Of a stretch of DNA of 64,000 bases, positions 33,172-41,903 are shown piece after piece. The DNA is from Burkholderiales bacterium (GTDB lineage Bacteria > Pseudomonadota > Gammaproteobacteria > Burkholderiales > UBA6910). The position numbers were made by a program, and so were the translations under genes. The first letter of the stretch is position 1; the number at the start of each line of letters is the position of its first letter. The DNA is taken from contig BPKG01000003.1 of assembly GCA_026005015.1 (NCBI GenBank), positions 62,001 through 126,000 on the forward strand. Direction: 5' to 3'. A model generated the notes under the pieces. That model worked only from the letters and a program-made list of their open reading frames with translations, did not search any database and had not been told where the DNA came from.

Positions 33172-34278
33172 ATGCATCCGGACGCTCCCCTTCGAGCCGC
33201 GCCGTCCCAGGACGCGATCCATGCCGCCCTGGTGCGCATGGGGCTCATGGGGCCCGGCGAGCGCCCGCCCCTCGTCCCCCTGGGCGGGGGCGTGTCCTCG
33301 GACATCTATCGGGTCGATCTGCCCGCCGGCCCCGCGTGCATCAAGCGGGCGCTCCCCAGGCTCAAGACAGCGGCCGAGTGGCTCGCCCCGGTGGAGCGCA
33401 ACCGCTGGGAATACGAGTGGATGCAGGTGGCGGCGAAAATCGTTCCCGAGGCAGTACCGCAGCTTTTCGGGCGCGATGAGGAAAGCGGCGCCTTCGCCAT
33501 GGAATACCTGGACCCGGCGACCCATCCGGTGTGGAAGGCGCAGCTTCGCGACGGCGTGATCGAAGAAACCACCGCGCGGGAAGTGGCCCGCCGCCTGGTG
33601 GCGATCCACGCCGCGACGGCGGGGGACGGGGAGATCGCCCGGCGCTTCGCCACCGATCACATCTTTTTCCCGATCCGCCTGGAGCCCTATCTCGTCGCCA
33701 CGGCGCAGCGGCACCCTGACATTGGCTGCGCCCTCACCGAGCTGGCCGAAGCGACCGCCGTGACCCGGCGGACCCTGGTGCACGGAGACGTGAGCCCCAA
33801 GAACATCCTGGTGGGTCCCAAGGGACCGGTCTTTCTCGACGCGGAATGCGCCTGGTACGGCGACCCGGCCTTCGATCTCGCCTTCTGCCTGAACCACCTG
33901 CTCCTCAAGTGCCTGTGGCGGCGTAAGTGGCGGGACCGCTACCTCGCCTGCTTCGATGCCCTGGCGGACGCCTATCTTCGTGGCGTCACCTGGGAACCGC
34001 GAAGCGAGCTGGAGTCCCGGGCCGCCCAGCTCCTGCCGGCGTTGTTTCTCGCCCGGGTGGACGGGAAGTCCCCCGTGGAATATGTGACCGAGGGGAGGGA
34101 CAAGGCCCGGGTGCGGCGCGTGGCCCGCTCGTTTTTCTTCCGGCCCGCGCGCCGCTTGAGAGAAATACGGGACGCCTGGACGGCCGAGCTCGCCCCGGGA
34201 CGCGCAAACTTTTCCATCCGGGCGGAGGAACAAGCCGGCTGCGATTTCAATCCGGCGCCGCCCCCGGATCGATCATGA
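33172..34278 (+). CDS. Aminoglycoside phosphotransferase-fold kinase
   Basis: A 368-residue kinase of the APH/choline kinase fold. A Gly-rich loop (VPLGGGVSSDIYRVDL), the catalytic segment LVHGDVSPKNILV (Asp and Asn) and the metal-binding FLDAECAWYGDPAFDLAFCL are all present. The family phosphorylates small hydroxylated metabolites or drugs. Its stop overlaps the start of the enolase-like gene as ATGA, so the two are translationally coupled, which suggests kinase product and enolase substrate are the same phosphorylated hydroxyacid. Drug resistance is unlikely in this setting. Confidence 0.88.
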   Translation: MHPDAPLRAAPSQDAIHAALVRMGLMGPGERPPLVPLGGGVSSDIYRVDLPAGPACIKRALPRLKTAAEWLAPVERNRWEYEWMQVAAKIVPEAVPQLFGRDEESGAFAMEYLDPATHPVWKAQLRDGVIEETTAREVARRLVAIHAATAGDGEIARRFATDHIFFPIRLEPYLVATAQRHPDIGCALTELAEATAVTRRTLVHGDVSPKNILVGPKGPVFLDAECAWYGDPAFDLAFCLNHLLLKCLWRRKWRDRYLACFDALADAYLRGVTWEPRSELESRAAQLLPALFLARVDGKSPVEYVTEGRDKARVRRVARSFFFRPARRLREIRDAWTAELAPGRANFSIRAEEQAGCDFNPAPPPDRS

Positions 34279-35561
34279 CCGACACCACCATCACCCGCCT
34301 GCAAGCCCGCCGGGTGTGGGACTCCCGCGGGCGCCCTACCGTGGAAGCGGAAGTGCACCTCGCCTGCGGCGCGACGGGGCGGGCCATCGCCCCGGCCGGC
34401 GCCTCCCGAGGCACCCGGGAGGCGGTGGACCTGCGGGACGGCGGTCCCCGCTTCGGCGGCCTGGACGTAATGCAGGCGGTGGCCCACGTGGAGGGCCCCA
34501 TCGCCCAGGCCCTGCTGGGCCGGGACGCGGCGGCGCAGGCGGAGATCGACGGGGAGCTCGCCCGCCTGGACGGCGGCCCCCACTTCGCCCGCCTGGGCGG
34601 CAATGCCGCCATCGCGGTGTCCATGGCGGTGCTCCACGCCGCGGCCACCGCCCACGGGGAGCCCCTGTGGCGCTACCTGGCGGAAGGCGAGCCGGTGCGC
34701 CTGCCCCTTCCCCAGATCCAAATCTTCGGCGGCGGGGCCCACGCGGGCCGCCGGGTGGACGTGCAGGACTTCATGGTGGTGGCGCTGGGGGCCGGGACCT
34801 ACGCCCAGGCGCTGGAGATGACGGCGGAAGTGTATCGGGCGGCGGGGCAGCTTATGGCGGAAGCGGGCCGGCTCCAGGGGGTCGCGGACGAAGGCGGCTA
34901 CTGGCCCGCCTTCGACTCCAACGAACAGGCGCTAGAGACACTTACCCGGGCGATCGAGGCGGCCGGTTTCACCCCCGGGGACGAGGTGGCCATCGCCCTG
35001 GACGTGGCCGCCTCCCAGTTCGGCGCCAAGGGCCACTACCGGCTCGCCCTGGACCGGTGGGAACGGGACCGGGATGGCATGATCGAGCTGCTCCTCGGCT
35101 GGATCGACCGCTATCCCATCGTCTCGGTGGAGGACCCTCTGGCCGAGGACGATGCCCTTGGCATGATGGCCTTCACCCGGGCGGCGGGCGACCGGGTGCA
35201 GGTGGTGGGGGACGACTACCTGGTCACCAGCGCCGAGCGGGTGGAAACCGCCGCGCGGGAAAAGACCTGCAACGCGGTCCTCATCAAGCCCAACCAGGCC
35301 GGCACGGTGACGGCGGCCCGGGCGGCCCTGGAGACAGCGAAGCGCTCCGGCTTCGGCACCATCATCTCGGCCCGTTCCGGGGAGACCGAGGACGTGACCA
35401 TCGTCCATCTCGCCGTGGGCTGGGACGCCGGCCAGCTCAAAGTGGGCGCCTTCTCCCGCTCCGAGCGCATGGCCAAGTGGAACGAGGGCTTGCGCATCGA
35501 AGCCGCCCTGGGACCCGCCGCCCGGTTCGCCGGAAAGGCAGCCCTGCGGCGCGCCGGCTGA
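34275..35561 (+). CDS. Enolase paralogue lacking an active-site His
   Basis: A 428-residue enolase homologue. Most landmarks are present: RVWDSRGRPTVEAEV, GDDYLVT, the acidic SVEDPLAEDD, DEGGYWPAFDSNEQALE, the Lys in AVLIKPNQAGT, and LKVGAFSRSERMAKWNE. But the SHRSGE motif of true enolase reads SARSGE, so the conserved His (yeast His373) is Ala, and NGGxHA reads GGGAHAG. Such changes are known from enolase relatives acting on other phosphorylated acids, for example the carboxyphosphonoenolpyruvate synthase of phosphinothricin synthesis. I infer a related dehydration on a product of the coupled kinase, not glycolytic enolase. Confidence 0.85.
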   Translation: MTDTTITRLQARRVWDSRGRPTVEAEVHLACGATGRAIAPAGASRGTREAVDLRDGGPRFGGLDVMQAVAHVEGPIAQALLGRDAAAQAEIDGELARLDGGPHFARLGGNAAIAVSMAVLHAAATAHGEPLWRYLAEGEPVRLPLPQIQIFGGGAHAGRRVDVQDFMVVALGAGTYAQALEMTAEVYRAAGQLMAEAGRLQGVADEGGYWPAFDSNEQALETLTRAIEAAGFTPGDEVAIALDVAASQFGAKGHYRLALDRWERDRDGMIELLLGWIDRYPIVSVEDPLAEDDALGMMAFTRAAGDRVQVVGDDYLVTSAERVETAAREKTCNAVLIKPNQAGTVTAARAALETAKRSGFGTIISARSGETEDVTIVHLAVGWDAGQLKVGAFSRSERMAKWNEGLRIEAALGPAARFAGKAALRRAG

Positions 35562-35571
35562 GGAGAAGGAA

Positions 35572-36189
35572 CTACACCCGCGCCGCCGCCAGCGCCCGGG
35601 AGGCGCTGCGCATCACCCCCAGGGACGAGGCGAGCCACAGGGCCGCCAGGGCCAGGCCCACCGCGATGTCGGGCCAGGCGGAGCCGAAGACGAGCACCGC
35701 GCCGGCGGCTCCCAGGACCGAAACGTTGGCGACGATGTCGTTGCGGGAGCACAGCCACGCCGAGCGCATGTTGACGTCGTCCCCCCGGTGGCGCCACAGG
35801 AGCGCCAGGCAGAGGCCGTTGGCCGCCAGGGCGAGCAGCCCCACGCTGCCCATCAGGGACACCTCGGGAAGCTCGGGGATCAGCATCCCGTGGACCGCCT
35901 TGACCAGGACGAACAGGCCGAAGCCCGCCATCACCGCTCCCTTGAAGAGGGCCGCGCCCGCCTTCCAGCGCTCGCCCCGGGTCACCGCCAGCAGGCTCAC
36001 CCCGTAAACCAGGGCGTCCCCCAGCATGTCCAGGGAGTCGGCGAGAAGGGCCACCGACCCGGCCGCCAGTCCCGCCGCCAGCTCCACGACGAACATGGCG
36101 CCGTTGATCCCCAGCAAACGCTTCAACACCGCCGCCTGGCGGCGGGTGAGCCGCCCGGTCCCGCACCCTTCGTGTCGACAGCAGCCCAT
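35572..36189 (-). CDS. Cation diffusion facilitator family transporter
   Basis: A 205-residue inner-membrane protein with about six helices. The CDF landmarks are GINGAMFVVELAAGLAAGSV, ALLADSLDMLGDALVYGVSL and SRNDIVANVSVLGAAGAV, containing the paired acidic metal-site positions. The cytoplasmic C-terminal domain is absent, as in some short CDF proteins. The N-terminal CCRHEGCG could bind metal. Efflux of zinc, cobalt or iron is likely; the ion is unknown. Confidence 0.85.
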   Translation of the reverse strand: MGCCRHEGCGTGRLTRRQAAVLKRLLGINGAMFVVELAAGLAAGSVALLADSLDMLGDALVYGVSLLAVTRGERWKAGAALFKGAVMAGFGLFVLVKAVHGMLIPELPEVSLMGSVGLLALAANGLCLALLWRHRGDDVNMRSAWLCSRNDIVANVSVLGAAGAVLVFGSAWPDIAVGLALAALWLASSLGVMRSASRALAAARV

Positions 36190-36309
36190 CGGGAAAACGC
36201 CTCTCGATCTTCGATCCTATCTTCCGGGACGACGACTCTCAAGCCTGGAAACCGCCCCCGACCCGTCCTTCCAGCCGCGGCCCAGGGCGGGCTTGCCCAA
36301 GCCGCGTTT

Positions 36310-36325
36310 CTGTATAAATATACAG
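36310..36325. promoter_or_regulatory. LexA (SOS) box
   Basis: CTGTATAAATATACAG matches CTGT-N8-ACAG exactly and lies 25 bases before the polymerase start, so the gene should be induced by DNA damage. Confidence 0.85.
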
Positions 36326-36350
36326 ATAAGAGACGGTCCGGAGCCAAGCC

Positions 36351-37565
36351 ATGCCCCTGCGCGCCCTGTTCGTCGACTTCGACGCCTACTTCGCCTCCGT
36401 GGAGCAGCAGGACGACCCGGCGCTGCGGGGCCGGCCGGTGGCGGTGGTGCCGGTAATGGCGGACACTACCTGCTGCATCGCCGTGAGCTATGCGGCCAAG
36501 CGCCACGGGATCAAGACCGGCACCCGGGTGGCCGAGGCGAAGCGACTCTGCCCGGGCCTCGTGCTGCGGCCCGCCCGCCACGAGCGCTACATCGAGATCC
36601 ATCATCGGCTGGTGCAGGCGGTGGAGTCCTGTATCCCGGTAGATGCGGTGCTCTCCATCGACGAGATGGCCTGCACGCTGACCGGGAGCTGGTGCGCGCC
36701 CGATCGCGCCCGGGAAATCGCGGGCAGAATCAAGGCCGCCGTTCGGGAGGTGGGGGAAGCCCTCACCTGCTCCATCGGTATCGCCCCCAACCGCTTCCTG
36801 GCCAAGACCGCCTCCAAGATGGACAAGCCCGATGGCCTTACGGTGATCCAGGAGAAGGACCTGCCGCAGGCCCTGTACCGGCTCCAGCTCGGCGAGCTGA
36901 ACGGCGTCGGGCCGCGCATGCTGGTGCGGCTCGCGGCGGCGGGAATCCGCACCGTGGAGGATCTGTACGCAGCGAGCGCCGCGACCCTGCGCCAGGCCTG
37001 GGGCGGCGTGGAGGGAGAGCGGATGTACGCCCGGCTGCGGGGCGAGACGGTCCCGGAACCCGAGACGGCACGCGCAAGCATCGGCCACTCCCATGTCCTG
37101 CCCCCCGACCTGCGGAAGGACGAGGCTGCTGCTGCGGTGCTGCACCGGCTGTTGCAGAAGGCCGCCTGGCGGCTGCGCCACCTGGGTTATTTCGCCGGCG
37201 GGATAGGGTTGCAGCTCCGCTACCTGGACGGGGGGTGCTGGTACTGCCGGCGGCGGCTGGAAGCGACCCAGGACACCTTGGCCTTGGCGCAAGCGATGGG
37301 GGAGCTGTGGGACAAGCGGCCGCGCCGCCGGCCGCCCTTGCTGGGGGTGGGGGTCACTCTGACTCATCTCTCCGAAGCGCGCGGACAGTCCCTGGAACTC
37401 TTCGCCGAGGCCGCCGCCCGGGGGCGGCTCTTCGAGATCGTGGACCGGCTGAATGCCCGCTTCGGCAGAAACGCGGTCTACTTGGGCGGCGCTCACCGGG
37501 CGCTGGAGGCCGCCCCCATGCGCATCGCCTTCACCCACGTGCCGGATCCGCGGACGGAGCGCTGA
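36351..37565 (+). CDS. dinB: Y-family DNA polymerase (DinB/ImpB-like)
   Basis: A 404-residue translesion polymerase. The catalytic carboxylates are in LFVDFDAYFASVEQ and AVLSIDEMAC, followed by SIGIAPNRFLAKTASKMDKP and the helix-hairpin-helix GELNGVGPRMLVRLAAAGI. The C-terminal little-finger domain is divergent and lacks a clear beta-clamp motif at its end, which ends VPDPRTER. It is longer than E. coli Pol IV (351). A LexA box lies directly upstream. Error-prone synthesis under SOS is expected. Confidence 0.9.
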   Translation: MPLRALFVDFDAYFASVEQQDDPALRGRPVAVVPVMADTTCCIAVSYAAKRHGIKTGTRVAEAKRLCPGLVLRPARHERYIEIHHRLVQAVESCIPVDAVLSIDEMACTLTGSWCAPDRAREIAGRIKAAVREVGEALTCSIGIAPNRFLAKTASKMDKPDGLTVIQEKDLPQALYRLQLGELNGVGPRMLVRLAAAGIRTVEDLYAASAATLRQAWGGVEGERMYARLRGETVPEPETARASIGHSHVLPPDLRKDEAAAAVLHRLLQKAAWRLRHLGYFAGGIGLQLRYLDGGCWYCRRRLEATQDTLALAQAMGELWDKRPRRRPPLLGVGVTLTHLSEARGQSLELFAEAAARGRLFEIVDRLNARFGRNAVYLGGAHRALEAAPMRIAFTHVPDPRTER

Positions 37566-37583
37566 GGCCCCGCCCTGGTCGGT

Positions 37584-37986
37584 TCACCGGACCAGCCCGA
37601 CCTTCGCCTTCCTCGCCGCCGGGATCAGAGCCTTGTCGGGGTCATCAGCAGAGCGTCGCGGCGCATGGTCAGTTCCAGATAGGCGGCATGGTAAACGGTC
37701 AGGCCGTAGCGCTCGGCGAGGGGTAGACCACGCGCGCGGTACGCCCGTAATCGGGCTCGTCGATGGCGGTTCCCAGCGCACCGAGGTCCTGGATTCGCGC
37801 CATGGCCTCGGACGAGGAAATGGGGCCGCGCCGCACCATCATCAGCAAGGCGTTCAATACTTCTTCCGGCCAGATCGCAGGGACGATCGGGCCCTCCGTA
37901 GCCAATAGCTTCGGTAACCGCCTTGGGAGTCGCTCATCGGGGGCAAAACAGACCACGGTAGCGCTGCTATCGAGTACCAGGCCCAT
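37584..37986 (-). pseudogene. PIN-domain protein, frameshifted
   Basis: The N-terminal frame starts MGLVLDSSATVVCFAPDERL with PAIWPEEVLNALLMM, a PIN protein of the VapC type (Asp in LVLDSS, Glu in WPEEVLN). After VVYP at about 37724 the frame breaks within a CCC run; the next frame gives LAERYGLTVYHAAYLELTMR, typical of the PIN C-terminal half, and a second break near 37640 gives DKALIPAARKAKVGLVR. No antitoxin gene is present: the upstream neighbour is the MOSC gene, whose stop overlaps this start. Probably an orphan, inactive toxin. Confidence 0.7.
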
Positions 37987-38660
37987 CAAGAGCGCCCTTC
38001 ATTGACCCATGCGGCGAATCGCCGCGCCGCCCGCTCCCGCCAACCGGGCGAGAGCTCGGGAAGCTGCGCCAGGGCGGCGAGCGCCTCGCGGTCGGCGTCC
38101 CGGGCGAACAGCGCCCGCAACACCCGGAGCACGGACCACTGGGGGCGGGGCCGTTCCACCCCCACGATCGGGTCGCCGCAGCGCACCCATCCTTCCTCCA
38201 GCACCCGGTAGTACCAGCCCGCCCGCAGGGATTCCAACACCAGCGCCACCATGCGCGGCTCGCCGAAGCGCAGGTTCAGGTTGCGGCACGGCTGCCGGCC
38301 CTGGGAGACCTGGACGAGCGCCGTGCCCATCCGGTACACGTCGCCCACGCACACGTCGGCTTCCGTGATCCCGAGGGTGGAAACGTTCTCGCCGAAGGCC
38401 CCCGGCTTGGCGAGTCGCGGCGCGAGGTGGGGCTGCTCCTCGCGCCAGACCCGATAGTGATCCCGGGGATAGTGATGCAGCGCCTTTTCCGGACCGCCGT
38501 GGTGCTTGGCGTTGGCGTGCTCGTCCCCCACGAGCCCGGTCCAGGTCACTCGCAGCGGTCCGGGAACCTCCCGCTTGTCGATGGCGCTCAGGGTACCGTC
38601 CTCGCCCAGGGGCTGGACGCGGCCGATGCGCAGCGATTCGATGCGGACCATGACACGCAT
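37986..38660 (-). CDS. MOSC domain protein (YiiM-like)
   Basis: A 224-residue protein with an MOSC domain: VTWTGLVGDEHANAKHHGGP, ALHHYPRDHYRVWREE, GAFGENVSTLGITEADVCVG and the conserved Cys in GRQPCRNLNLRFG. A C-terminal three-helix extension (SVLRVLRALFARDADREALA) is as in YiiM. These proteins use molybdenum cofactor, often to reduce N-hydroxylated bases. Two ATG codons nine bases apart could start it. Confidence 0.9.
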   Translation of the reverse strand: MRVMVRIESLRIGRVQPLGEDGTLSAIDKREVPGPLRVTWTGLVGDEHANAKHHGGPEKALHHYPRDHYRVWREEQPHLAPRLAKPGAFGENVSTLGITEADVCVGDVYRMGTALVQVSQGRQPCRNLNLRFGEPRMVALVLESLRAGWYYRVLEEGWVRCGDPIVGVERPRPQWSVLRVLRALFARDADREALAALAQLPELSPGWRERAARRFAAWVNEGRS

Positions 38661-38813
38661 ATCTTTAAGCAAAAGCGAGCCACGAACGGGCACGGATTTC
38701 CACGGATAAGGACCGGGGTGGTCTCTTCATCCGTGGCTGAAGGGTCTGGAAAAATTGCGCTTCAGCGCGCCGTTCAAAGCCAACCCGGTGCGTTGCGCTC
38801 CACGCATCCTTCG

Positions 38814-39374
38814 TCATCGGCGCAGCCGGCGCGTCCAATCCACCAGCGCCGCCAGGAGCTGTCGGATGAGTTCCCGGGTCGATTCGTCTTTGAGCGCGCC
38901 GTTCTCGTCGAAGCGGCTCGGCGCCTGGGAGATCATCACCTCCGGCCTGTTGAGGATGTGGGCGTTGAGATAAATGAAGCATTGCCGCAGGTGGTACTGG
39001 GCCCGGGCGCTGCCCAGCATGCCGGGGCTCGCTCCCATGATGGCGATGGGCTTTTCGTTGAACGGCTGCTCCGGCGGACGGGAGGCCCAGTCGATGGCGT
39101 TCTTGAGCACGCCCGGCACCGAATAGTTGTACTCGGGGGTGACGATGAGCAGCGCGTCCGCCGCCCGGATCTGCTCCCGCAGCCGCGCCGCCGGTGGTGG
39201 GAAACCTTTTTCCTTCACATCTTCGTTGTAGAGGGGCAGGTCTCCGATCTCGGCGAATTCCATGCGGGCGCCGGCGGGCAGAAGCTCCGCCGCTGCATTG
39301 AGCGCCGCCGTGTTGTAGGATCGGGCCCGGAGGCTGCCGGAGATGCCGAGTATGCGAAGGGTCGGATCGGTCAT
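38814..39374 (-). CDS. NAD(P)H-dependent FMN reductase
   Basis: A 186-residue flavodoxin-fold reductase. LRILGISGSLRARSYNTAAL binds FMN phosphate, and LLIVTPEYNYSVPGVLKNAI and MGASPGMLGSARAQYHLRQC are family signatures (ChrR/ArsH/azoreductase group). AAGGAG precedes the ATG. It lies directly after the SDR gene and may share its transcript; substrate could be quinones, azo compounds or chromate. Confidence 0.92.
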   Translation of the reverse strand: MTDPTLRILGISGSLRARSYNTAALNAAAELLPAGARMEFAEIGDLPLYNEDVKEKGFPPPAARLREQIRAADALLIVTPEYNYSVPGVLKNAIDWASRPPEQPFNEKPIAIMGASPGMLGSARAQYHLRQCFIYLNAHILNRPEVMISQAPSRFDENGALKDESTRELIRQLLAALVDWTRRLRR

Positions 39375-39388
39375 GGGTTCTCCTTTTT

Positions 39389-40144
39389 TCACGTCATCAT
39401 GTCCAGCGCGGCCCTTTCATTCCGTGGCGGGCTCAAAACCGCTCGACCCAAGGCCGAAGGTCGAGTTCCTGAGTCCAGGCGCTGCGTGGCTGCCGGTGCA
39501 ACTGGTAGTAGAGCCTCGGCGATCGCCTCCGGCTCTAGCAGGGCGTCTGGACCGCGCTGGGCCAGCAGATGCTCGTAGCGCTCGGAGCGGATCTGGCCGT
39601 CGATCACCACGTGGGCCACGTGGATGCCCTTGGGCCCCAGCTCCCGGGCCATGCTCTGGGCCAGGGCCCGCAGGCCGAACTTGGGCACCGCCAGGTTGGC
39701 GAAACCGCTGCTTCCGCGTAGCGACGCGGTCGCCCCTGTAAAAAGGATCGTGCCCCGGCCCCGCTCCACCATCCCCCGGGCGGCCGCCTGGCCCACCAGG
39801 AAGCCGCCGAAGCAGCCGATGCGCCAGCAGCGCTCGAAGTCCGCCGGATCGATCTCCAGTATCCCGCCCGGCCGATAGGCGCCGACGTTGAACACCACCA
39901 GGTCGGGCGGGCCGATCTCCCTTTCGACCTGGTCGAAGAGGGCCGCCACGGCCCCCGCGTCGGTGGCATCGCACGGGTAGCTTCGCACGCCAGTGAGCGG
40001 CTCGCGCTGGAGCAACGCCTCGAGCCTTTCCTTGCCGCGCGCCGCCATGGCCACCTGCATCCCCGCCGCGGCGAAGCGCTTGACCAGAGCCCAGCCCAGG
40101 CCCGGGCCCACACCCACCACCACCGCTACTTCCCGTTCTTTCAT
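39389..40144 (-). CDS. SDR family oxidoreductase with a frameshifted C-terminus
   Basis: A short-chain dehydrogenase/reductase. The cofactor site GVGPGLGWALVKRFAAAGMQ and VVFNVGAYRPGG are normal, but the usual Tyr-x-x-x-Lys reads FANLAVPKFGLRALAQ, so the catalytic Tyr is not obvious, as in a subgroup of glycine-rich SDRs. After EAIAEA near 39525 the true end seems to be in another frame (YYQLHRQPRSAWTQELDLRP, stop at 39433), so the last 40 residues as written are probably not native. GGAGG lies six bases before the ATG. Confidence 0.8.
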   Translation of the reverse strand: MKEREVAVVVGVGPGLGWALVKRFAAAGMQVAMAARGKERLEALLQREPLTGVRSYPCDATDAGAVAALFDQVEREIGPPDLVVFNVGAYRPGGILEIDPADFERCWRIGCFGGFLVGQAAARGMVERGRGTILFTGATASLRGSSGFANLAVPKFGLRALAQSMARELGPKGIHVAHVVIDGQIRSERYEHLLAQRGPDALLEPEAIAEALLPVAPAATQRLDSGTRPSALGRAVLSPPRNERAALDMMT

Positions 40145-40241
40145 GGCTCACCTCCGATTCGAGCATCGGATTAACAACCGAGCGACCCAAAACGCCTGAC
40201 GATGCTCGACCCTGGTGTGCTCTTTATTGCACAGGGCGAGC

Positions 40242-40282
40242 GGTAGGGTGCATAGAGCGAAGCGAAACGCACCGGCGCTACC
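40242..40282. repeat. Short hairpin repeat of a common proteobacterial type
   Basis: GGTAG and GGTGC on the left pair with GCACC and CTACC on the right around an AGCGAAGCG loop. Short elements of the form GGTAGGGTGC-AGCGAAGCG-GCACC are widespread in bacterial intergenic regions. It lies between the SDR and sirtuin genes. Confidence 0.6.
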
Positions 40283-40304
40283 GAGCGGTGCACCGGTGCG
40301 CACT

Positions 40305-41144
40305 CTACAACTCCGCCCGCGCTTGGAACAAGGCCCGGGCCAGCTCCGCGAGAACGACCGCGCACGGCGCCACGATCTTCAGTTGTAGAAGTTCGTCGGC
40401 CCGGGTGCGCCCCAGGTTGATGGCGGCGATGGGTTTTCCCATTTCCCGGGCGGCGAGACAGAACCGGTAGCCCGAATAGACCATGAGGGAAGAGCCCACC
40501 ACCAGCAGCGCGTCGGCGGAGGCCAGCGCCTGAAGGGCGGCGTCCACCCGCGCCGGGGGCACGCCGGCGCCGAAAAACACCACGTCCGGCTTGAGCAGGC
40601 CGCCGCAGCGGAGGCACTCGGGGACGCGAAAATCGTCCAAATCGGCAAGCGCCACGTCGGCGTCGCCATCCGGAGCCAGCCCGGCCGGTAGGGACAAGAA
40701 CGCCGGGTTCTGCGCCTCCAGTATGCGCTGGACAGCGGCTCGCGGGAGCACCTCGCCGCAGTCGAGGCAAAGAACCCGCTCGAGGCTGCCGTGCAGCTCG
40801 ATGACCCCTCGGCTGCCGGCCCGCTGGTGCAGGCCGTCCACGTTCTGGGTGAGCAGGGTGTGCACGCATCCGGCCGATTCCAGGCGGGCGAGGGCCCGGT
40901 GGGCGGCGTTGGGTCGGGCGGCTGCGACGCGGGGCCAGCCGATCAGGCTCCGCGCCCAGTAGCGTCGGCGGGCCAGCTCGGAGCGCAGGAATTCCTGGTG
41001 GCTCAAGGGCGGCGTGCGCTTCCATTGGCCTTCCACGTCCCGGTAGTCCGGAATGCCGGAGGCGGTGCTTACCCCCGCGCCGGTCAGCACCAGCAGCCGA
41101 GGATGGGCGCGGACAAAGCGCGCGAGGGCCTGCGTTTGCGTCAT
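40305..41144 (-). CDS. Sir2 family NAD-dependent deacylase
   Basis: A 279-residue sirtuin. NAD-binding VLTGAGVSTASGIPDYRD, TQNVDGLHQRAGS, the catalytic His in VIELHGSLERVLCLDC, and two zinc pairs (CLDC and CLRC) are all present, followed by GVPPARVDAALQALASADAL and VVGSSLMVYSGYRFC. It removes acyl groups from protein lysines. Monocistronic in appearance. Confidence 0.95.
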   Translation of the reverse strand: MTQTQALARFVRAHPRLLVLTGAGVSTASGIPDYRDVEGQWKRTPPLSHQEFLRSELARRRYWARSLIGWPRVAAARPNAAHRALARLESAGCVHTLLTQNVDGLHQRAGSRGVIELHGSLERVLCLDCGEVLPRAAVQRILEAQNPAFLSLPAGLAPDGDADVALADLDDFRVPECLRCGGLLKPDVVFFGAGVPPARVDAALQALASADALLVVGSSLMVYSGYRFCLAAREMGKPIAAINLGRTRADELLQLKIVAPCAVVLAELARALFQARAEL

Positions 41145-41202
41145 GGTCCCGGACGCCGCTTTCGAACCTCGAAATGGCAGGCGATCGCCATTCCCAGAAA
41201 AA

Positions 41203-41574
41203 CTATGGCCGGTACGGGCGCTTCAACCCCTTGAACATGGGAAAATGCTTCAGATTGAGGGTTGCTAGTTGCAGATTAGCGCTCTTCGCCGTCGCGGCAA
41301 TGAGCGCATCGATCGGATCAACGCCGTGGCTTGGCCCGTATTGGCGAACATAGTCGCCGGCGAGACTTGCTGTCTCCAGCCCGATGTCATGGATTTTATA
41401 TACTTCCAGAAGCCGCTCTATCTGCCGGCGCTCCCGCGCATTGCGGACACCTGCGATGAGCCCCGTTGCCGTGATCGCCGACAGCGATGGCGCTTCGGGC
41501 AAACCGTTCACGAACGCTAGCGCCGCCTCTCGCCCGCGCAACACGTCGATTACGATACAGGTGTCCAGAAGCAT
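41203..41574 (-). CDS. vapC: PIN-domain toxin (VapC-like)
   Basis: A 123-residue PIN ribonuclease: MLLDTCIVIDVLRGREAALA, Glu in the middle region (ATGLIAGVRN replaces the usual Glu segment, slightly atypical), DPIDALIAATAKSANLQLAT and NLKHFPMFKGLKRPYRP. The last motif is common in VapC toxins. The ATG at 41574 directly abuts the antitoxin stop. Confidence 0.88.
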   Translation of the reverse strand: MLLDTCIVIDVLRGREAALAFVNGLPEAPSLSAITATGLIAGVRNARERRQIERLLEVYKIHDIGLETASLAGDYVRQYGPSHGVDPIDALIAATAKSANLQLATLNLKHFPMFKGLKRPYRP

Positions 41575-41858
41575 CAAGCCCGCTCGTAAACGGACCCGAA
41601 TCGCCGCTTGGCCGCAGCGCGAATCTCTTGGCTCAGGCCTTCGAGGTCCGTCCGATCTTTCCACATCCCCGCGACCGCGCGCGTCGCTTCCCGCCAGTCG
41701 ACATCCTGGCGCTGCGCCCTGTCAATCAGCAGATCGACGCCCTTCCGGATCAGATCGGACTGCTTCTGCCCTGTGCGCGCAGCGATGGATTTCAGCGCAG
41801 CCTTCTGATCCTCGCGCAAAAAAAACCTGGATTTTCTGCATGCTTGTCGCCATTCCAT
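41574..41858 (-). CDS. RHH-type antitoxin with an N-terminal frameshift
   Basis: The open frame carries the antitoxin core LREDQKAALKSIAARTGQKQ then SDLIRKGVDLLID and a toxin-binding tail (DVDWREATRAVAGMWKDRTD). The N-terminus as written, MEWRQACRKSRFF, does not look native; reading the run of eight T near 41820 as seven and starting at ATG 41853 gives MATSMQKIQVFL, the normal ribbon-helix-helix start. The indel would remove the DNA-binding strand if real. Confidence 0.75.
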   Translation of the reverse strand: MEWRQACRKSRFFLREDQKAALKSIAARTGQKQSDLIRKGVDLLIDRAQRQDVDWREATRAVAGMWKDRTDLEGLSQEIRAAAKRRFGSVYERA

Positions 41859-41861
41859 AGA

Positions 41862-41882
41862 CGACATACATTTTATGTGTCG
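41862..41882. promoter_or_regulatory. Near-palindrome before the antitoxin gene
   Basis: CGACATACATTTTATGTGTCG has matching outer arms (CGACA/TGTCG) with a few inner mismatches, just upstream of the antitoxin start. Likely autorepression site. Confidence 0.4.
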
Positions 41883-41903
41883 ATTTGAATTGAGGTCAAT
41901 CAA

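Noticed and set aside
33172-34278. Aminoglycoside resistance gene
   Set aside because: Only the general kinase fold is shared; the coupling to an enolase relative suggests a metabolic role.
34275-35561. Annotation as glycolytic enolase (eno)
   Set aside because: The conserved active-site His is Ala and the gene is paired with a kinase, so a paralogue with another substrate is more likely.
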